From NCBI GenBank assembly GCA_025769875.1, contig JAGFNK010000064.1, forward strand, positions 96,788-160,787: DNA of 64,000 nt, written 5' to 3'. A program made the translations under genes and the position numbers. The notes under the pieces were generated by a model that searched no databases, was not told the origin of the DNA, and saw only the letters and a program-made list of their open reading frames with translations. The DNA comes from Russula earlei. Lineage: Eukaryota; Basidiomycota; Agaricomycetes; Russulales; Russulaceae. Shown here in pieces: positions 21,187-33,536 of this stretch (position 1 is its first letter; the number at the start of each line of letters is the position of its first letter).

Positions 21187-23893
21187 ATGCCTCAAGGAAC
21201 ACCCTTCCATGGTTTTATACCACCATTTCCAATCCGGGTGGACCAGTTTGACACCTCAAGAACTCTCGTAGCCGTCCCGGCGCTCCATCTCCTTTCACAC
21301 ACCCATTCCGACCACATCCTTGGTCTCGCTGCAAAATCATTCGCATCGACGATCATATGCTCCCATGACGCCAAACAGATGTTACTTAGACACGAGGGAT
21401 ACATTGAGCGCGTTCTGAGGGACGTTGACCTGCGGGATGAGGCCCGGTTGGCGAAAACGTTTGGTCATTTAAAGATACCCCCGTTCGTAAAGGATGGTAA
21501 ACTCGACTTCTCTGCAAGTCGTGACCTGCTGGTGTGTGACTCCGACATGCGAGCTCAAAGTGTTCCTTATTGATGTTCGAGCTAGAGAGCACTCCCTCTT
21601 CATACTCCAACGAAAATCGAGTTAACTGATAACGTTAACGTCACTCTCACTCTCTTCGATGCCAACCATTGTCCTGGCTCTGTGATGTACTCGTTGTTTC
21701 GCTACTGAGTGGTTATATGGGCACGCTATTAACTTGTCATCCCTAGGTTTCTTGTAGAAGGCGCTCAAGGAGCCGTTCTTCACACCGGGGACTTCCGTGC
21801 AGAACCGTGGTTTCTCGATTATGTGCGTCGGAGTCCATTCCTACAGCCCTACCTCGCGCTCCCGGAGGTTCCAGAACGCGCTATGCTGGTACACGAGCAA
21901 CACAAGGACTCGGGAACATCCTCGTTTAGGACACTGGACGCAATCTACCTCGACACAGAGTGTTTGCTCTTGATGAATGAAGTTCCTACCAAGGTACCAT
22001 TCTTTCCTGGTGAAATTATTAATGAAATTGATTTTCATACTCTCTTTAGAGCGACGCAACTCAGGGTTTGGTCTCTCTAATGTCCCTTTTCCCACCCGAG
22101 ACGACTTTCTTCATCAATGCCTGGACGTGGGGATATGAAGAAATTTTCCGCGCTGTTGCTCGCTCCTTTCGAAGCCAAGTACATCTCTTGCTATCCTATT
22201 ATTCAGTGTGTTGACCGGAACCTCGTAGATTCACGTTGACCGCTATAAGCACAATATCTATTCCCACCTCGCTGACCCGTTTTTGCCCTCATTAATCACT
22301 CTCGACCCGTCTAAAACTAGATTCCACGCGTGTGAGCGCTTCAATCGTTGCATTAAAGCCAGTGGAGACGGCGTCGTGTACGTCAATCCTGTCGCCATGA
22401 GCAAATCTAGATGGGACCAGTACCTTGCGCTCACCGAGAGCAAGCTGCGCGCTGCGCAACCTGTCACCATATTGGTTCGTACCCAATCATTCGTTGTGGG
22501 TTGGTTCCTCGCTTATGCCTGAACACATGTCGCTCAGCTGGTGCCTCTTTCCCGTCACTCGCCTTTTCAGGAGCTCCGCGCGTTCGTCTCTCTATTTCGC
22601 CCTGTGCGCATCGTGCCCAACAGCCTGGATCCGTCGCTCCACGGCTTTGACGCTCTCTGTATTCCCCACCTCTTCAGCAACTGCCTCTCGTCCCCTACGT
22701 CTCAGATTTCGTCATCCTTCGATGAGGCCCTTGTAGAGCACGACATAGTTGTAAGTGACGACCGCAGTGATGTGGCACTGCAAAATCTCGTTGGCGATGG
22801 GGCAGACGGAACCGTGCGCGCCTGGGCAGTTTCCGGGCGCACCGTGGACAAGCTAACTGCTATGGAGCCATATCTCAGTGGCACTGCGCGTGATATGGTC
22901 CGCCGCATGCTCGGAGGACTTCCCCTACAGACTGAAAGTAGTTACGGGAATGAAGGTGCTGTAAGTATCCTGCAGCGGATGAGGGATGCGCAACGCATCC
23001 ATGCCTGCCACGCCGTGATTCATGAGAGTGACCTGGAGACTGAGGAGGAGGATGAGGAAGCGCATGCGAAGACTGCCAAGTTGTTGTTCGGGGTCGAAGG
23101 TAGGAGCCAGGTGGTGGATTCTCAAGGAATGTCCCAAGATCAAATCCAACTTTCTGAGTCTCCGCCACTGATTGAGGGGAACAATGAGAACGCAGCTGTC
23201 CCAAATTTACTTTCCGCCTCGTGCGCTTCTACACCCCTAGTGTCAGAGTATGGCCCCCAGAAGGTCAGGAAAGGCACTTTTAGACTCAGAACTGATTCAA
23301 ATTTCGTTTCGCTGCAGACCCTGCTGCTCCACGGTATAAGCACGAAGAACGCTTGTATAATGGGTCTTCCAGACTCCGATGACGACGCCTCCACTCCGCT
23401 TCATGTCTATGCCTCGCCAGCTAAGAAACGGCCACAAACCGAACAAATTATGGCTGATGTGCAGAACATTCCTGAAATTTATCTCACCGAGACAAATGGT
23501 GGATACGTGAAGTCGCAATTTCCGTCCTTATCTTTGTCGCAGTCGCAATCCTCGCGGTCCACCCTCTCTTCATTCCACTTGCACTTCCCGGATCCAGCTA
23601 CGAAGCGGCGCAAAGTTGAGAAACGGCTAGAGGTCTATGCCAAGGAGGACGCGCGCCTTATGGAGGAACTTTCTGTCGAAGGGACGTCGACGATCCAAGG
23701 CAGGAAACCGACTTGTGCTGAACCAGAGCCAGAGACAAGCTGGACGAGAGAGCATGGTCTGGACGCCAATTTGGAGACGCGCCGGGCGCAGCGGCGTGCC
23801 TTGCGGGCACGCGGACGCGCAATTGAAGAGAAGCTCCGGTATGCGCTTGACAAAAAGGAGGGTAAGGAGAGGATGGCCGAGGCAGACAATTAG
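21187..23893 (+). CDS. DNA-repair metallo-beta-lactamase nuclease (Artemis/Pso2-like)
   Basis: Predicted nuclear nuclease of the beta-CASP/SNM1 family, which processes DNA ends and crosslinks. Start at 21187 (MPQGTPFHGFIPPFPIRVDQ). Motif 2 is intact, HLLSHTHSDHILG (HxHxDH). Motif 3 follows in FDANHCPGSVM and motif 4 in LHTGDFRAEPW. The DxE-type TLDAIYLDTECL and the beta-CASP segment (SLMSLFPPETTFFINAWTWG, VDRYKHNIYSHL, later VNPVAMSKSRWDQY) come next. Introns around 21,560-21,610, 21,690-21,750 and 21,995-22,050 join the exons. The last exon (22541-23893) has a long charged C-terminal tail with KRRKVEKR-type basic clusters, perhaps a nuclear localisation signal. The short linker and the SHTHSDH sequence look closer to Artemis than to the zinc-finger-bearing Pso2, but the paralogue is not certain. 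Confidence 0.87.
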
Positions 23894-24264
23894 GTTCAAA
23901 GTGAAGCGGAGATTGAGATCACGGGATGGCGCATTACGCCCCGCCGCCGCGGGAAAGCCAACAAAGTGAGGCTTTGCGCAAGTTGCGGTGGTGAACACTG
24001 ACCATTTCGGTTCTGTGAGAGGGTCAATCCTGCCTAAGTAAGTACTCCACCCTTCAACCCTATTCGTCGTTCATCAAGCTTTCCTAGTTCCGTCCGGTCC
24101 CAACCAGCTGCCCGATCTCCTCCCAAGTGGGGCTTTTCATCTTGGGGGTCCATCTATCGGCTTTCCTAATCTCAAATTTTAATCACAACGTAAACCAACA
24201 TATAGCCATTGGCGCCCGCTTTGACTCACAATCAACACGATGTACAAACATGCGTTAGGCATGT
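23894..24264. other. intergenic, flavoprotein promoter
   Basis: 371 bases after the Artemis-like stop. No gene is supported. C/T-rich stretches at 24040-24125 resemble fungal promoter pyrimidine tracts. Confidence 0.45.
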
Positions 24265-26441
24265 ATGTGGGAATGTCGAATGAACCAGTGGAACAAGAGA
24301 GACTGCCAGTTTGGCGCTTTTAATCCCCGTCCTAAATCCCTTTTCACACCCTCACTCACCTCCATGACCGAAGGCGAGCTCCTCTCAAACATCAAGTCCT
24401 GGCAAGCAAGTGAACTTGTGCTCCACCACAAGCTCTCTGTTGCTTGGCGAGGCCTCACAGCCTATGCTCCCGCCGAACACCACGTGTTTCCGTGCTCTAC
24501 GTCCGAGTTACCATTTCTCCCTATAACGACTCTCGATGGACATGGTAGGCCTTGGACCTGTATTTTGGCGGGTAAAGACGGAAACCCCGGATTTGCGACA
24601 CATAGTCCTTGCAGGACTGAGCTAGAGATCACCGCACATCTATGGGCCGGTGATCCCCTCCAAAATTTAAGCAAAAATCTCTCCGCCAAGAATGGGGACC
24701 TGTCGTTTGTTTCGGGTGTTGGGATCGAGCTGAGAGCCCGAAAGAGCTACAGAAAGTTTGCGGGGACGTTGGTGGAGTTGACTAGAATGGGGGAAGACGC
24801 CGTGAAGCTTAGATTGAGGGTGAATCAGGCTCTCAGGTACGTGCAGGACAAGCGGGGCTGACGGTCAAAACCCACGATATCCTCTTCATTTGACAGACGC
24901 TGTCCTAAATACATGACTGTTCGAGACCTCGTCCCCTATCCGAACGCCCGGCCCAGCGTTTGCTTTACCGAGTTGGACCTCCTCGGACCTCTTCCGGACG
25001 ACGTCATCGCTCACATCCAGGACGCAGATACCGTCTTCCTTGGCGCATCATACTCCCCTGACGGAGACATGCGAGCCCCATTGCATGTCGAGACTAACAT
25101 CCGTGGCGGGCGTTCTGGCTTTGTCCGCGTGTCGCTGTCGGATCGCCGCACAATTGCCCTACCCGACTTTTCTGGTGAGCGCCCTCGCCACGTGCAAGTT
25201 TTTTTCGCCACTGGTAATAATGCTTAAGCCTTTCCATAGGAAACCGGTTAATTACGTCAATCGGCAATAGCGTGGCAGCCCGTGGCACGCTGTCCGCAGC
25301 GCTTACCGTCATATCATTCACCACTGGCAATGTCGTGTATATTACTGGGAATGCACGGAGGCTTATTGGCGGCGAGGCGCGCGCTATCATGCCCCAGCAG
25401 AACGTCCTGACAGTTCTTGAAGCTACCGGCGCCGTGCTGGTACGCGATGCTCTTCCCATTCGAGAGCGTGTTGGGAGCATGCCGTTGCGGAGCATTTATA
25501 GCCCACCGATCAAGTTCCTCGCGGAGGAACTCAAGGCGTCATCACCACAGTTGAATTGCAGTGCTCAGGTCCGCCTAGTACGTGTGCGGGTTCACAGTAT
25601 CGACCTCGCCACGTTCGAGTGGGAGCTCCCTCCTGAGCACGAAGGGGTTTGTATTCAACCTGGCCAATCTGCAGTGCTCGACCTTGCGCCGTTTTCCGAT
25701 GCCCCTGAGTACGTACAGGTTGCGCCGGAGCTCCCCCGTGTCATACACGATGATCGTGTGCGCACCTGGACCGTCTCGAGCGCTCATACCTCTCTTACGC
25801 GTTCCTTCGAGCTCACTATACGACATAAGCAGGGGGGGCTTATGTCTGGTGCTCTCTTCCTCATCGCTCAACATCAGCTACAAAAACGACAAGTCACACG
25901 CGAGGACGGGTGTGTGGACAAGAGTGAACGCGGTTCGTTGCGTGCAGGACTGATAGGCTTCGCGGGTGCATTTGTGCTCCCTCCACCACCGTCCCGCAAA
26001 CTTCTGTGGGCAGCGGGCGGTGTAGGCGTAACGCGTTTCTTGGCAATGCTTGGGGTACTCTCGCAGGCGCGCGAGGCAGCAGATGTCGTGCTTGTACTAT
26101 CGACGCGTGACCCGGAGGTGTTGTTCCCACTCGTCCGTGGGGCGCTTGGGACGATTCCGCCGCCTGGGCTGCACTTGCGTCTCGACGTGTTCACGACGCA
26201 GCCTGTACGGGCGCAGGAGTTGATGAAATGCACCACGAATGCCGAAATGGACGCTCCTGGGCTGCACGTGTATACTCATTCAGGACGCATCACGGCAGCG
26301 TATTGGGCCACGGTATCGCACATCCAGGAGAGGGAAGTTTTTGTGTGTGGGCCAGGCACATTTGAGGATGCAATGGTTGAGAGCTTGCGATGCGCAGGGG
26401 CGAAGGTTGGGGTCGTGCACAGAGAGGTGTTCGAGCTATGA
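24265..26441 (+). CDS. Fused FMN split-barrel (PNPOx-like) and ferredoxin-reductase flavoprotein
   Basis: Three exons. The N-terminal part (WRGLTAYAPAEHHVFPCSTS, PITTLDGHGRPWTCILAG, GIELRARKSYRKFAGTL, then CPKYMTVRDLVPYPNARP after an intron at about 24,838-24,897) is a pyridoxamine-phosphate-oxidase-like FMN split barrel. The C-terminal part is a ferredoxin-NADP reductase module: FAD motif RTWTVSS, nucleotide-binding AAGGVGVTRFLAML and terminal CGPGTFEDAMVESLRCAG, ending HREVFEL. An intron at about 25,172-25,239 joins the halves. The likely role is a soluble NAD(P)H-dependent oxidoreductase; the substrate is unknown. The start at 24265 is the first ATG; 24364 (MTEGELLSNIKSW) fits the domain equally well. 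Unlike bacterial Hmp/Hcr systems, no 2Fe-2S cysteine cluster is visible at the C-terminus. Confidence 0.85.
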
Positions 26442-27067
26442 TATGAATATGAGAATCCAGACGGTGAACGGGCAACGAAATAGATAGGCTTTAATGCTTA
26501 GTACCTTTACCAGTGATATGCAACTCTACGCGGCTGTTTGTAAGACGCAGCGGCAGTGAAAATATGTCATGAGGTTGAAACTGTCGGAGGCCATTATAAT
26601 GCCATTTACAATCTTATTATAATGGCCTCCCAATTCTCCAACAACGGCGATACCCCTCGCTTCCACTCGCGACTTCCCCAAACAAACAAAACTCGTTGAT
26701 TTTTTCTTCGCTCGGTGTACTTGACGCGAGCTGACTGACATATGTATGTACATGGAGATGCAACATCAGTCTAGAGCTAAGACGCACCGCAGAAGCGATG
26801 CAGCGAGCGTTGCTATTTGTACATCATCCTTCCGGCGGACATAGGTTAAAAGAAAGAGGTTGCAAAACGAGATGCTAGATACAGGGGCGTTGGAAACGAG
26901 TGATTATAGCTTTTCAATAATCCTCTCTGACCGCGTCTCACTCGATTCAGGATGCTTTTCTTCGTCAGCAGCAGCACACGACTGCCCCCTACCGTCAATC
27001 CTCGAACGCGCCCTTCTGTCGCTCAAAGTTCGATCCATGGTTTCTGGACGGGAACGGACAAGCATGG
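26442..27067. other. intergenic, convergent 3' ends, holds MITE copy 2
   Basis: About 625 bases between the convergent flavoprotein and transporter 3' ends. It contains the second palindromic MITE-like copy (26,582-26,642). Otherwise no gene is seen; the plus-strand frame at 26860-27126 overlaps the transporter terminus and looks like a shadow. Confidence 0.5.
26582..26642. mobile_element. MITE-like palindromic element, copy 2
   Basis: A near-palindrome of about 61 bases with GGAGGCCATTATAAT on the left and its inverse ATTATAATGGCCTCC on the right, flanked by TGTCGG and CCAAC. It shares the arm core with the copy at 20,619 but has a shorter, different centre. The arms are more than 10 bases long, so transcripts would fold into a stem-loop. 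Confidence 0.62.
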
Positions 27068-28758
27068 TCAGCGCTCCCATGGGGGAGATGGACGAGTTGA
27101 GACGCACTCCGGTCCGATCACCGTAATGAAAATGACGAAGGCGGCAATGGTGCCGAGGAGGATGCCTTGCACGGTCGCGTAGTCAGGTACGATCGTGGGG
27201 ACTCCGTTCTTGATGATCGTAGTTTTCAAGTGGTCTCCACCTATTGCCTCTATCTGCGCGGATGCTGACGATATCATCTGTCGTCACAAAGAGAGTCGTC
27301 AGTCATCCAATTCGATGCGGAACAGGGCGATATACGTTTCCGAGTTGGTATGCGACACCCGGGAAGGTAGCGCGGAATCCGGGCGGGCTCATCTCTGCTA
27401 GCTGTATGGGGATCACACCCCAAGCCCCCTGCACGCCAAACTGCACGCAGAACGCGCCAGCGGCGAGCGTGTGAAAACCAGAGGGAAGAATCCAGAGCGG
27501 AATGAAAGCTCCGCTCAATATGACAAACAGAATGATCGTGAGCCGACGACCGATGTACTGTGATATAGAACCCGCAAGAGTACCACCTCTGGAAAGAGGC
27601 GGAAGCGAATGAGGTGTGCCATGAGGAAAGTGGGGTGTGAGAGGACACACGTGATAGCTCCGAGATTGCCAATGATTGTTGCGACGATGGCATGGTAGTT
27701 GTCGAAATCCTTGCTGTCCTTGAGGTAGGTAGGGTACAGATCCTGAGAGCCATGCGAAAGGAAGTTGAAACCTGTCATACAGCTTAGCCATCCTCCCTTG
27801 TCCGCAACGCCAACGCACCAGCCATGAGCAATATGGCATACAGACACAACGCCCAGTGCACCTTGAGCATCGCACCCACTTGGTTGATGAACACCTTGGT
27901 CTTCTTCCCGGTACTGGCGCCACGTGCGTGTTGTTGCGCTTGTGCACGAAGGAATATCTCACTTTCTGGAATAAGCGCCCGGACGGTGGCCGCGAAGGCA
28001 GAAATTACTGATGTGGTCCAGAATAGCGCGCGCCAGGTATAACGGGTAGAGGGGACCACATAAAGGTTCAGGACGGCAGATATGAGGTAGCCTAGGGCGT
28101 ATCCTTGCTGGAGCACGCCCGATGCAAGCCCACGAGCCTCGATAGGGAGATTTTCGAGTGCGGTAGAAGAGGCCAAGCCCCAGACACCGCCCATGGCAAT
28201 GCCAAAAAGAGAGCGGACTGCAAGAAACTGACGGAAGGTCTGGACGAAGCTCGTACTGAGTTGAACGATGGAACAAAGCAGGAGATTTGCCACAAGTGGC
28301 CACTTCCTTCCAAACCGATCGGACAGTATGCCAAAGATGACCTGCAGTGGAGGATTTCATCAGCGCTGATCGACATCCGGCAAGAAAGTACTTACAGCAC
28401 CGATGGATCGGACCAGCAGCGTCAAAGTCATGGCCGTGGTCTGAATCCGTCAGTAGTCTCTCAGACGTGACGAGTGGACCACAACGCACAATGGCAGAGG
28501 CATCGGGTTTGTGAAATTGCGACTGCAGACGCGTGACGCTAAGAACAACGTTGAAGAAATCGATTGCGTCACAGGTCCAGGCAAGCCATCTACTTCCAGC
28601 TTCAGCTTTGGTGATAGATCGAACAGGATTCCCTACCCGGTGAGGAATTGTGCCCATTGAACCCCGGTAAGGGAGCGCAATACCTGCAAAAGTGGCCTAC
28701 GGTTCACATCTTGGGCCTGGCGACGTGGGATGAGATTGCGGATAAAGTAAGGCGCCAT
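27068..28758 (-). CDS. JEN1: Jen1-type monocarboxylate/proton symporter (MFS)
   Basis: Plasma-membrane importer of lactate, pyruvate or related carboxylates. Start at 28758 (MAPYFIRNLIPRR). An intron joins LTG to WLAWTCDAIDFFNVVLSVT, the first membrane helix. The Jen-family signature NxxS/THxS/TQDxxxT is exact in NFLSHGSQDLYPT, reached over an intron after LLMAG. Other transporter segments include RSLFGIAMGGVWGLASS, GAITGGTLAGSISQYIGRR and AWGVIPIQLAEMSPPGFRA. The C-terminus is cytoplasmic and short (ECVSTRPSPPWER). About six introns are resolved in frame. It may act with the mitochondrial D-lactate dehydrogenase gene 20 kb away, but they are not clustered. Family members are usually repressed by glucose; nothing in the sequence shows that here. 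Confidence 0.92.
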
Positions 28759-30641
28759 TAGAAAGATGCGAATTGGCGCAGGAGAGAAGCACTGCGGTAA
28801 TCGGTAACTGAGACATCTTATATACGGGACGCAACGCACCTCAGTTCATCATGCTAGAAAACATTTTTGGGGCAGGAAGGTCCACGAAAGCCGCGGCCGA
28901 TTGTTCCCTGCAGAATATCTATCCTGCGCCCAAAACAATGACCGAACCACGGTTCACCTGGAAAATATCCGTGACTGGCCGAGTTGGGAATAGGAAAAGG
29001 ACAAGGTAGGTCCGGACGGATGTCAATGATAAGGACAAAGTCAGATGTAAACCCGTCAAGGCACTTCGAAGCAAAGGCGATTGATAGACGTACCGTTGCC
29101 AGACAAAACCGGCTTCTGACGAGTTTCCCCGGTAGATGCGAGCGGCGAAATATGTGGTGCATGAGTCGATGGGCCCACTGCCCGACGTGCCATCGCATAG
29201 CTAGCGCCATTGGACGTCGGAGTCGGATCAACGTTTTGTAATCAAACTTGCGACCGCGGCCGACCGTCGTCGTCGTCACTCGTCATCTGTCTGTCCTGCA
29301 CTTTTTTTAGAAGGAAAATAAAGACTCCTGAGCGCAGCACTCGGTCCAGGAAAGATGTATTCGATAACAGAGAACCATGGTTTGGCTGGGCATCCACCTA
29401 GTAGAGATAGTTGGAGGGATCAGCCAAACATGAAAAAGTGACGATCTGGATCGATGGAAATGCAGCACCTGATTTCGTGCGTTACCACGCCACTTTGTGC
29501 CACAGGCAAGAAGAGTAAAGAAGAGTAACGGCCAGGGCTCAGGGTGCGCTTCTCGGACTACGATTCCTAAGTCAAGGTTGCATCGGGGTGAAGGTGGTAA
29601 TAGTAGCTGCCCAAATGGCCCAGACGACGTCTCCAGATTCCGATCGCGTGGAAAGGGATGAGATGGATAAAGGTCCAGCTGGATAAATGCCCAGCTTTCT
29701 CTCTCTCGGATCCCACAGCATTGATGACATGAGGTGATGCGTCATTGGGATGATCCATTTGTTCGGATACTCGAGAGCATTACACACGGATAGTGTTCGT
29801 GTCTACAATGCACGCAACACTGAGAGGGTCCCTAAGCTGACCGGTGAATTTAGGCCTGACAAGAACACTGAACTTAAAAAACAGATCTCAGCACGCTTTA
29901 GGAACTCGAGGGATGTGATTGGAATCAAGGCCCGAGTGGGGCCAAGAGGCTACAAACGTGGGCACGTGGCGACCAGGCTGAAGGTTCACTCGAAGTAAAC
30001 CCCTCAACTCTGGAAGGTAAGGAAACTGTGACCGACTTCTCTATCACGAACTCTTGACTAGATTTCCAACCCCAAGGCACACGGCTGTCAGACCCAAACG
30101 ACGGGGAATTGCCCTCGATAATAATTCCGGGTACATTAGATCCGCGGGACCCTTCGTCAAAGCGAGTTTGTCCGAGTAAACCCTGAACTTAAAATACTTT
30201 TCGGAGAGAGGTTGTGCAACGTGTCAGCATAGAAAGAAATATCCCTGGAAGGAGAGAAGTCGGCATTGACTTCGGAACGCTGAACTACAGAGACGGCCTG
30301 GGACCAAATGGGCACCTGAGAAGATCAGACAGGCCATTCATTGAAGCGAGAAAGGTCGAAGATACGGTAACAGGAGTCTCCGAGCGTCCAGCACCTACGT
30401 ACAGAAACAAGTCCCGGCTCTTGAGCAACAGTAACCTCTCAGGAGCTCATTTACGAGTCTAGGCTGATCTGAGGGCATAGTGACAGTTAGAGAGATCCGG
30501 CACCAGGAATCGATTCCGTGCAGAAATCAGTACCTGTCTTTCACAAGATGGTCAACTTTTTTTTTTGAGTCTCTAGAAGTTACATCCCAACAACTCACCA
30601 GTAAGGACGCGCACTAAGAACATACACATTCTCAATCCACG
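28759..30641. other. 1.9-kb region without a supported gene
   Basis: It holds the upstream region of the leftward transporter and further DNA to 30,641. Open frames such as 28854-29279 (-), 29750-29998 (+) and 30214-30462 (+) are under 145 codons and match no family I know. The 29750-29998 frame is basic (ISARFRNSRDVIGIK...) and might be a decayed repeat, but no second copy was found in the window. A run of nine T lies at 30558-30566. Confidence 0.45.
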
Positions 30642-31313
30642 TCACACAGAGTCAAGGCCCTCAAGAGCTACGGCTTCCTTCGATCTCAGAACGCCGCCTT
30701 CCGCCCTCCGCTCTGTCATCACCTCCCTATCTCGCCGGCTTTGATTGCTTTTCTGCACACTCTCGGCCAGGCTATCTAGCCTTTTTCGTTTCGCGTTGTC
30801 TACCCCATCATCCTCTGGGGATATTCTGTAGCCTAGTGCACGTTTGACCTGCCCTACGTATCCGACCTTACCTGCGCTGCACCGCGCGACCAAGTTAGCC
30901 TTGCGGACCTTGGGACTCCAGAGTGCCAGCACGTGCGCGGGGAACCCGAGACGTGACCGATAGCGTGTGACTGAAAGCACCTCCCCACGCATTTGACGCT
31001 CACGCTCGCGCGTCTTGTTGGCGATCTTCTCGCATCGCGCAGCCTTTAATTGGCGCAAGAGACTCGGGGGTGTTGACCTTGTGGCACGAGCTGCGTCACG
31101 CTCAAACGCTGCCTGAAGTTCCTCAAGGCATGACTCGACTGGGGCACGCCACTCGGGGAGATACAACTGACTGAAGTAAGGTTTAAATCTTTCACCGTTT
31201 GCCGCGAGGTTGGTTTCGAATTTTGTTTCGACTTGAAGATCCTCGATTTGAGAAAAAAGAGCCCGCTGACGCTCAATACGCCGGCTACGGGTAATGCGGC
31301 GCTTATGAATCAT
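30642..31313 (-). CDS. Basic hypothetical protein, single exon
   Basis: Intronless ORF of 223 residues from ATG at 31313 (MIHKRRITRSRRIERQ) to TGA near 30642. It is highly basic and rich in Arg and Glu, with charged helix-forming segments (CLEELQAAFERDAARATR, KIANKTRERERQMRGEV) and a more ordered middle (LGFPAHVLALWSPKVRKA). An Arg-rich start like this could be a mitochondrial presequence or a nucleic-acid-binding segment. No known motif is seen. It is flanked by long gene-poor DNA on both sides. The length and codon structure favour a real gene over chance. Confidence 0.55.
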   Translation of the reverse strand: MIHKRRITRSRRIERQRALFSQIEDLQVETKFETNLAANGERFKPYFSQLYLPEWRAPVESCLEELQAAFERDAARATRSTPPSLLRQLKAARCEKIANKTRERERQMRGEVLSVTRYRSRLGFPAHVLALWSPKVRKANLVARCSAGKVGYVGQVKRALGYRISPEDDGVDNAKRKRLDSLAESVQKSNQSRRDREVMTERRAEGGVLRSKEAVALEGLDSV

Positions 31314-32354
31314 GCCAGAGATATGATCTGGCTGGGGTTTAAGCCGTGGAAGGGGACCGTTGTATATGCTGGGCTTAAAGAGGGCTGCTGTGAAAATGGG
31401 GCGGCTGAGAAGACGGTGTTTCCAAGACTACGGAAACTCCGTGTTCAGGAGGTTGAAAAGAAAGAGAGAGAAAGGGACGAACGAGGGAGTCATTGACGAT
31501 ACCGCACATCCTAGCGAGATTTCGGTGAGCGACTACAAGGCGCTCAAAGCGCTGGAGGACAGAGCGCAAGTATTCATCGCCTTGTCTGGCCTTTTTAAAA
31601 GAGTCAAGCCACTGGTCATGGCGTGATGAGTTATCAATCTTATTTCAAGAATGGCTAGTTCGCACTCGCTGCCCCTTCTCAAGCTGGGTCTTGGTGAGTG
31701 CAGGGCTCGTCAGATGACGTTGATCATGGAAGAGTGTTTGTATATGTGAGCGTATCTAGGCTGAGTGAGAGAAAAAAGAACATCAAAACATATCCTGACA
31801 TACGATCGGACTAGGGGAGGCACGCAGCAGACCTCTATACAATGTCCAGAGTGTCGGTATTCTGTGAGCTGCAAGGCGATAGAATGGAGTATATGGCCGC
31901 GTGAGACGAATGCTTGATACTATGCGGGCGACATTTTGCCTGTGGGTGAGGTGTGACATGGCGTCTCAACCAAAGAAGAAAAAAGAAATAGAAATAGAAA
32001 TAGAAATAGAGCCGTCACGGTCCGGCATGGCCGTGGTCACCTCACCATCCGTGTATCTTCACCAGGGCTAATAGCGGCGACTAGCAAAGAAATGCCATCC
32101 AGCAGGTTTGAGGAAAAAAAACCTAGTCTAGATCTCTGGCGGACAAAAGTCGCAACGAAGGCGGGCCAAAAGGCGTTGAAGAGGGAGGTCACGGTTGTGG
32201 CAGCTCTTGGCTTGAATTGCAATCGAGGCAGTCTTTAAAGAGCGAGAAATTCCAACACTCCCACTCTTACTTGGTTGTCTCCCCATTTCTCAGACGTCCA
32301 TTCTAGCCTACTCAGTCCTTCAAACTTTTCCACTCCTTTGATCCCGCCGTAAGA
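31314..32354. other. intergenic, no gene supported
   Basis: About 1 kb between the basic protein and the Rds1-like gene. A plus-strand frame at 31360-31626 (88 codons) is possible but unsupported. The region contains a short GAAATA microsatellite and pyrimidine-rich DNA at 32,255-32,340, just before the Rds1-like start, as in many basidiomycete promoters. Confidence 0.45.
31985..32008 (+). repeat. GAAATA microsatellite, four units
   Basis: Four perfect tandem copies of GAAATA, preceded by an A/G-rich lead (AAGAAGAAAAAA). Non-coding. Confidence 0.85.
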
Positions 32355-33536
32355 ATGAACCTGAAAGTTCTTATTATCTCCTTTGCCACCTTCGCAGCTC
32401 TCGCTATCGCCCGCCCTCTACTTCGCGACGCCGCACCAAGTGGTGCGTTCACGCTCCAATGAATTTCCCTTCCCCTTTGCCATGAACTTCCTGTAGACAT
32501 TGATATCCTCAATCTTCTTCTCACTCTGGAACACATCGAGAACGCCTTTTATTCTCAAGGTCTTTCAAGTTTCACACAGGAGGATTTTGTGGACGCAGGC
32601 TTTCCCGATTGGTCGTATGGTCGGTTCAAGCAGATTGCCGCTCATGAGGCAGCACACGTGCAAGTTCTGGAGATTACTCTTGGTGATAAGGCCTCGAAGC
32701 CTTGCACTTATAAGTTGTCAGGAACCTGAGAATCTCCGTATTTGCACCTATGGCTGACCTATGTTGCGCCATGCAGCCCTTATCACGATCCTAAGTCCTT
32801 TGTTACTCTTAGTCATGACATCGAGGTTATCGGTAAGTATCTAATAATATCTGACAGTTCTGGATTCTTACAAAGTTTATTCAAGGGGACTCGGCCTACA
32901 TCGGCGCCTCCAAGTTCTTCCAAGACAAGGTAGGTTTGCCCCTCTATGCTTGTTCATAGGTAATGAACTCGGAAGCAAAGGAATATCTTCTAGCTGCAGC
33001 AACGATACTCTCCACAGAGTCCCGTCACTCAGCTTGGCTCGACTCTGCTATCAGGAAAGGAAGCGCATGGAGCGGTCCTTTTGATGTAAAGTTAACGTTT
33101 ATTGATGCGGTCAAATCCTTATCACTTCAAATGGCAGACCCCTCTTGATCTGAATCAAGCTTATACCATTGCGTCAAGTTTCATCACCTCATGCCCTCCT
33201 ACGAATCCTAAGCTTCTCGTCACGACTTATTCTCAGCTCACGGTCCCTGAACCCGCTAGTGCTTGGCCAGGCGCGACGACGCTGCTCGAATTCACGACAC
33301 CCAGAAACTTCGATCATTCTGCCCCACTGTATGGCGCGTTCATAAGCGGACAGGAGGCTGTCATTGTACCCCTTGTCGGAAAGAGCGTCAGCATTCCTGA
33401 CGATTTGCGCGGCGTGGTGTACCTCCTCGTTACCGTTGATGCGGATAATGTAGATGATAGTAAGATAATTGCGGGCCCCGCGTTGTTCGAATTTTCGTTC
33501 GATTCGAACGGTGACTTGCAGAGACAATCGTCGTAG
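32355..33536 (+). CDS. Secreted ferritin-like domain protein (Rds1-like)
   Basis: Start at 32355 gives a clear signal peptide (MNLKVLIISFATFAALAIA) followed by RPLLRDAAPS. The intron at about 32,442-32,498 leads into DIDILNLLLTLEHIENAFY, then HEAAHVQVLEITLG, the helices and metal-ligand style EH...HE residues of the ferritin-like fold. Later exons give FFQDKVMNSEAKEYLLAAAT, ILSTESRHSAWLDSAI and FDTPLDLNQAYTIASSFI, then a beta-rich C-terminal region to TAG at 33534-33536. The layout matches fungal Rds1 stress-response proteins, which are abundant in Agaricomycetes and predicted to be extracellular; their biochemical role is unknown. Five short introns are resolved. Confidence 0.87.

Noticed and set aside
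28854..29279. 141-codon minus-strand frame upstream of the transporter as its N-terminus
   Set aside because: It cannot be joined to the Jen-type first helix, which is explained by a start at 28,758.
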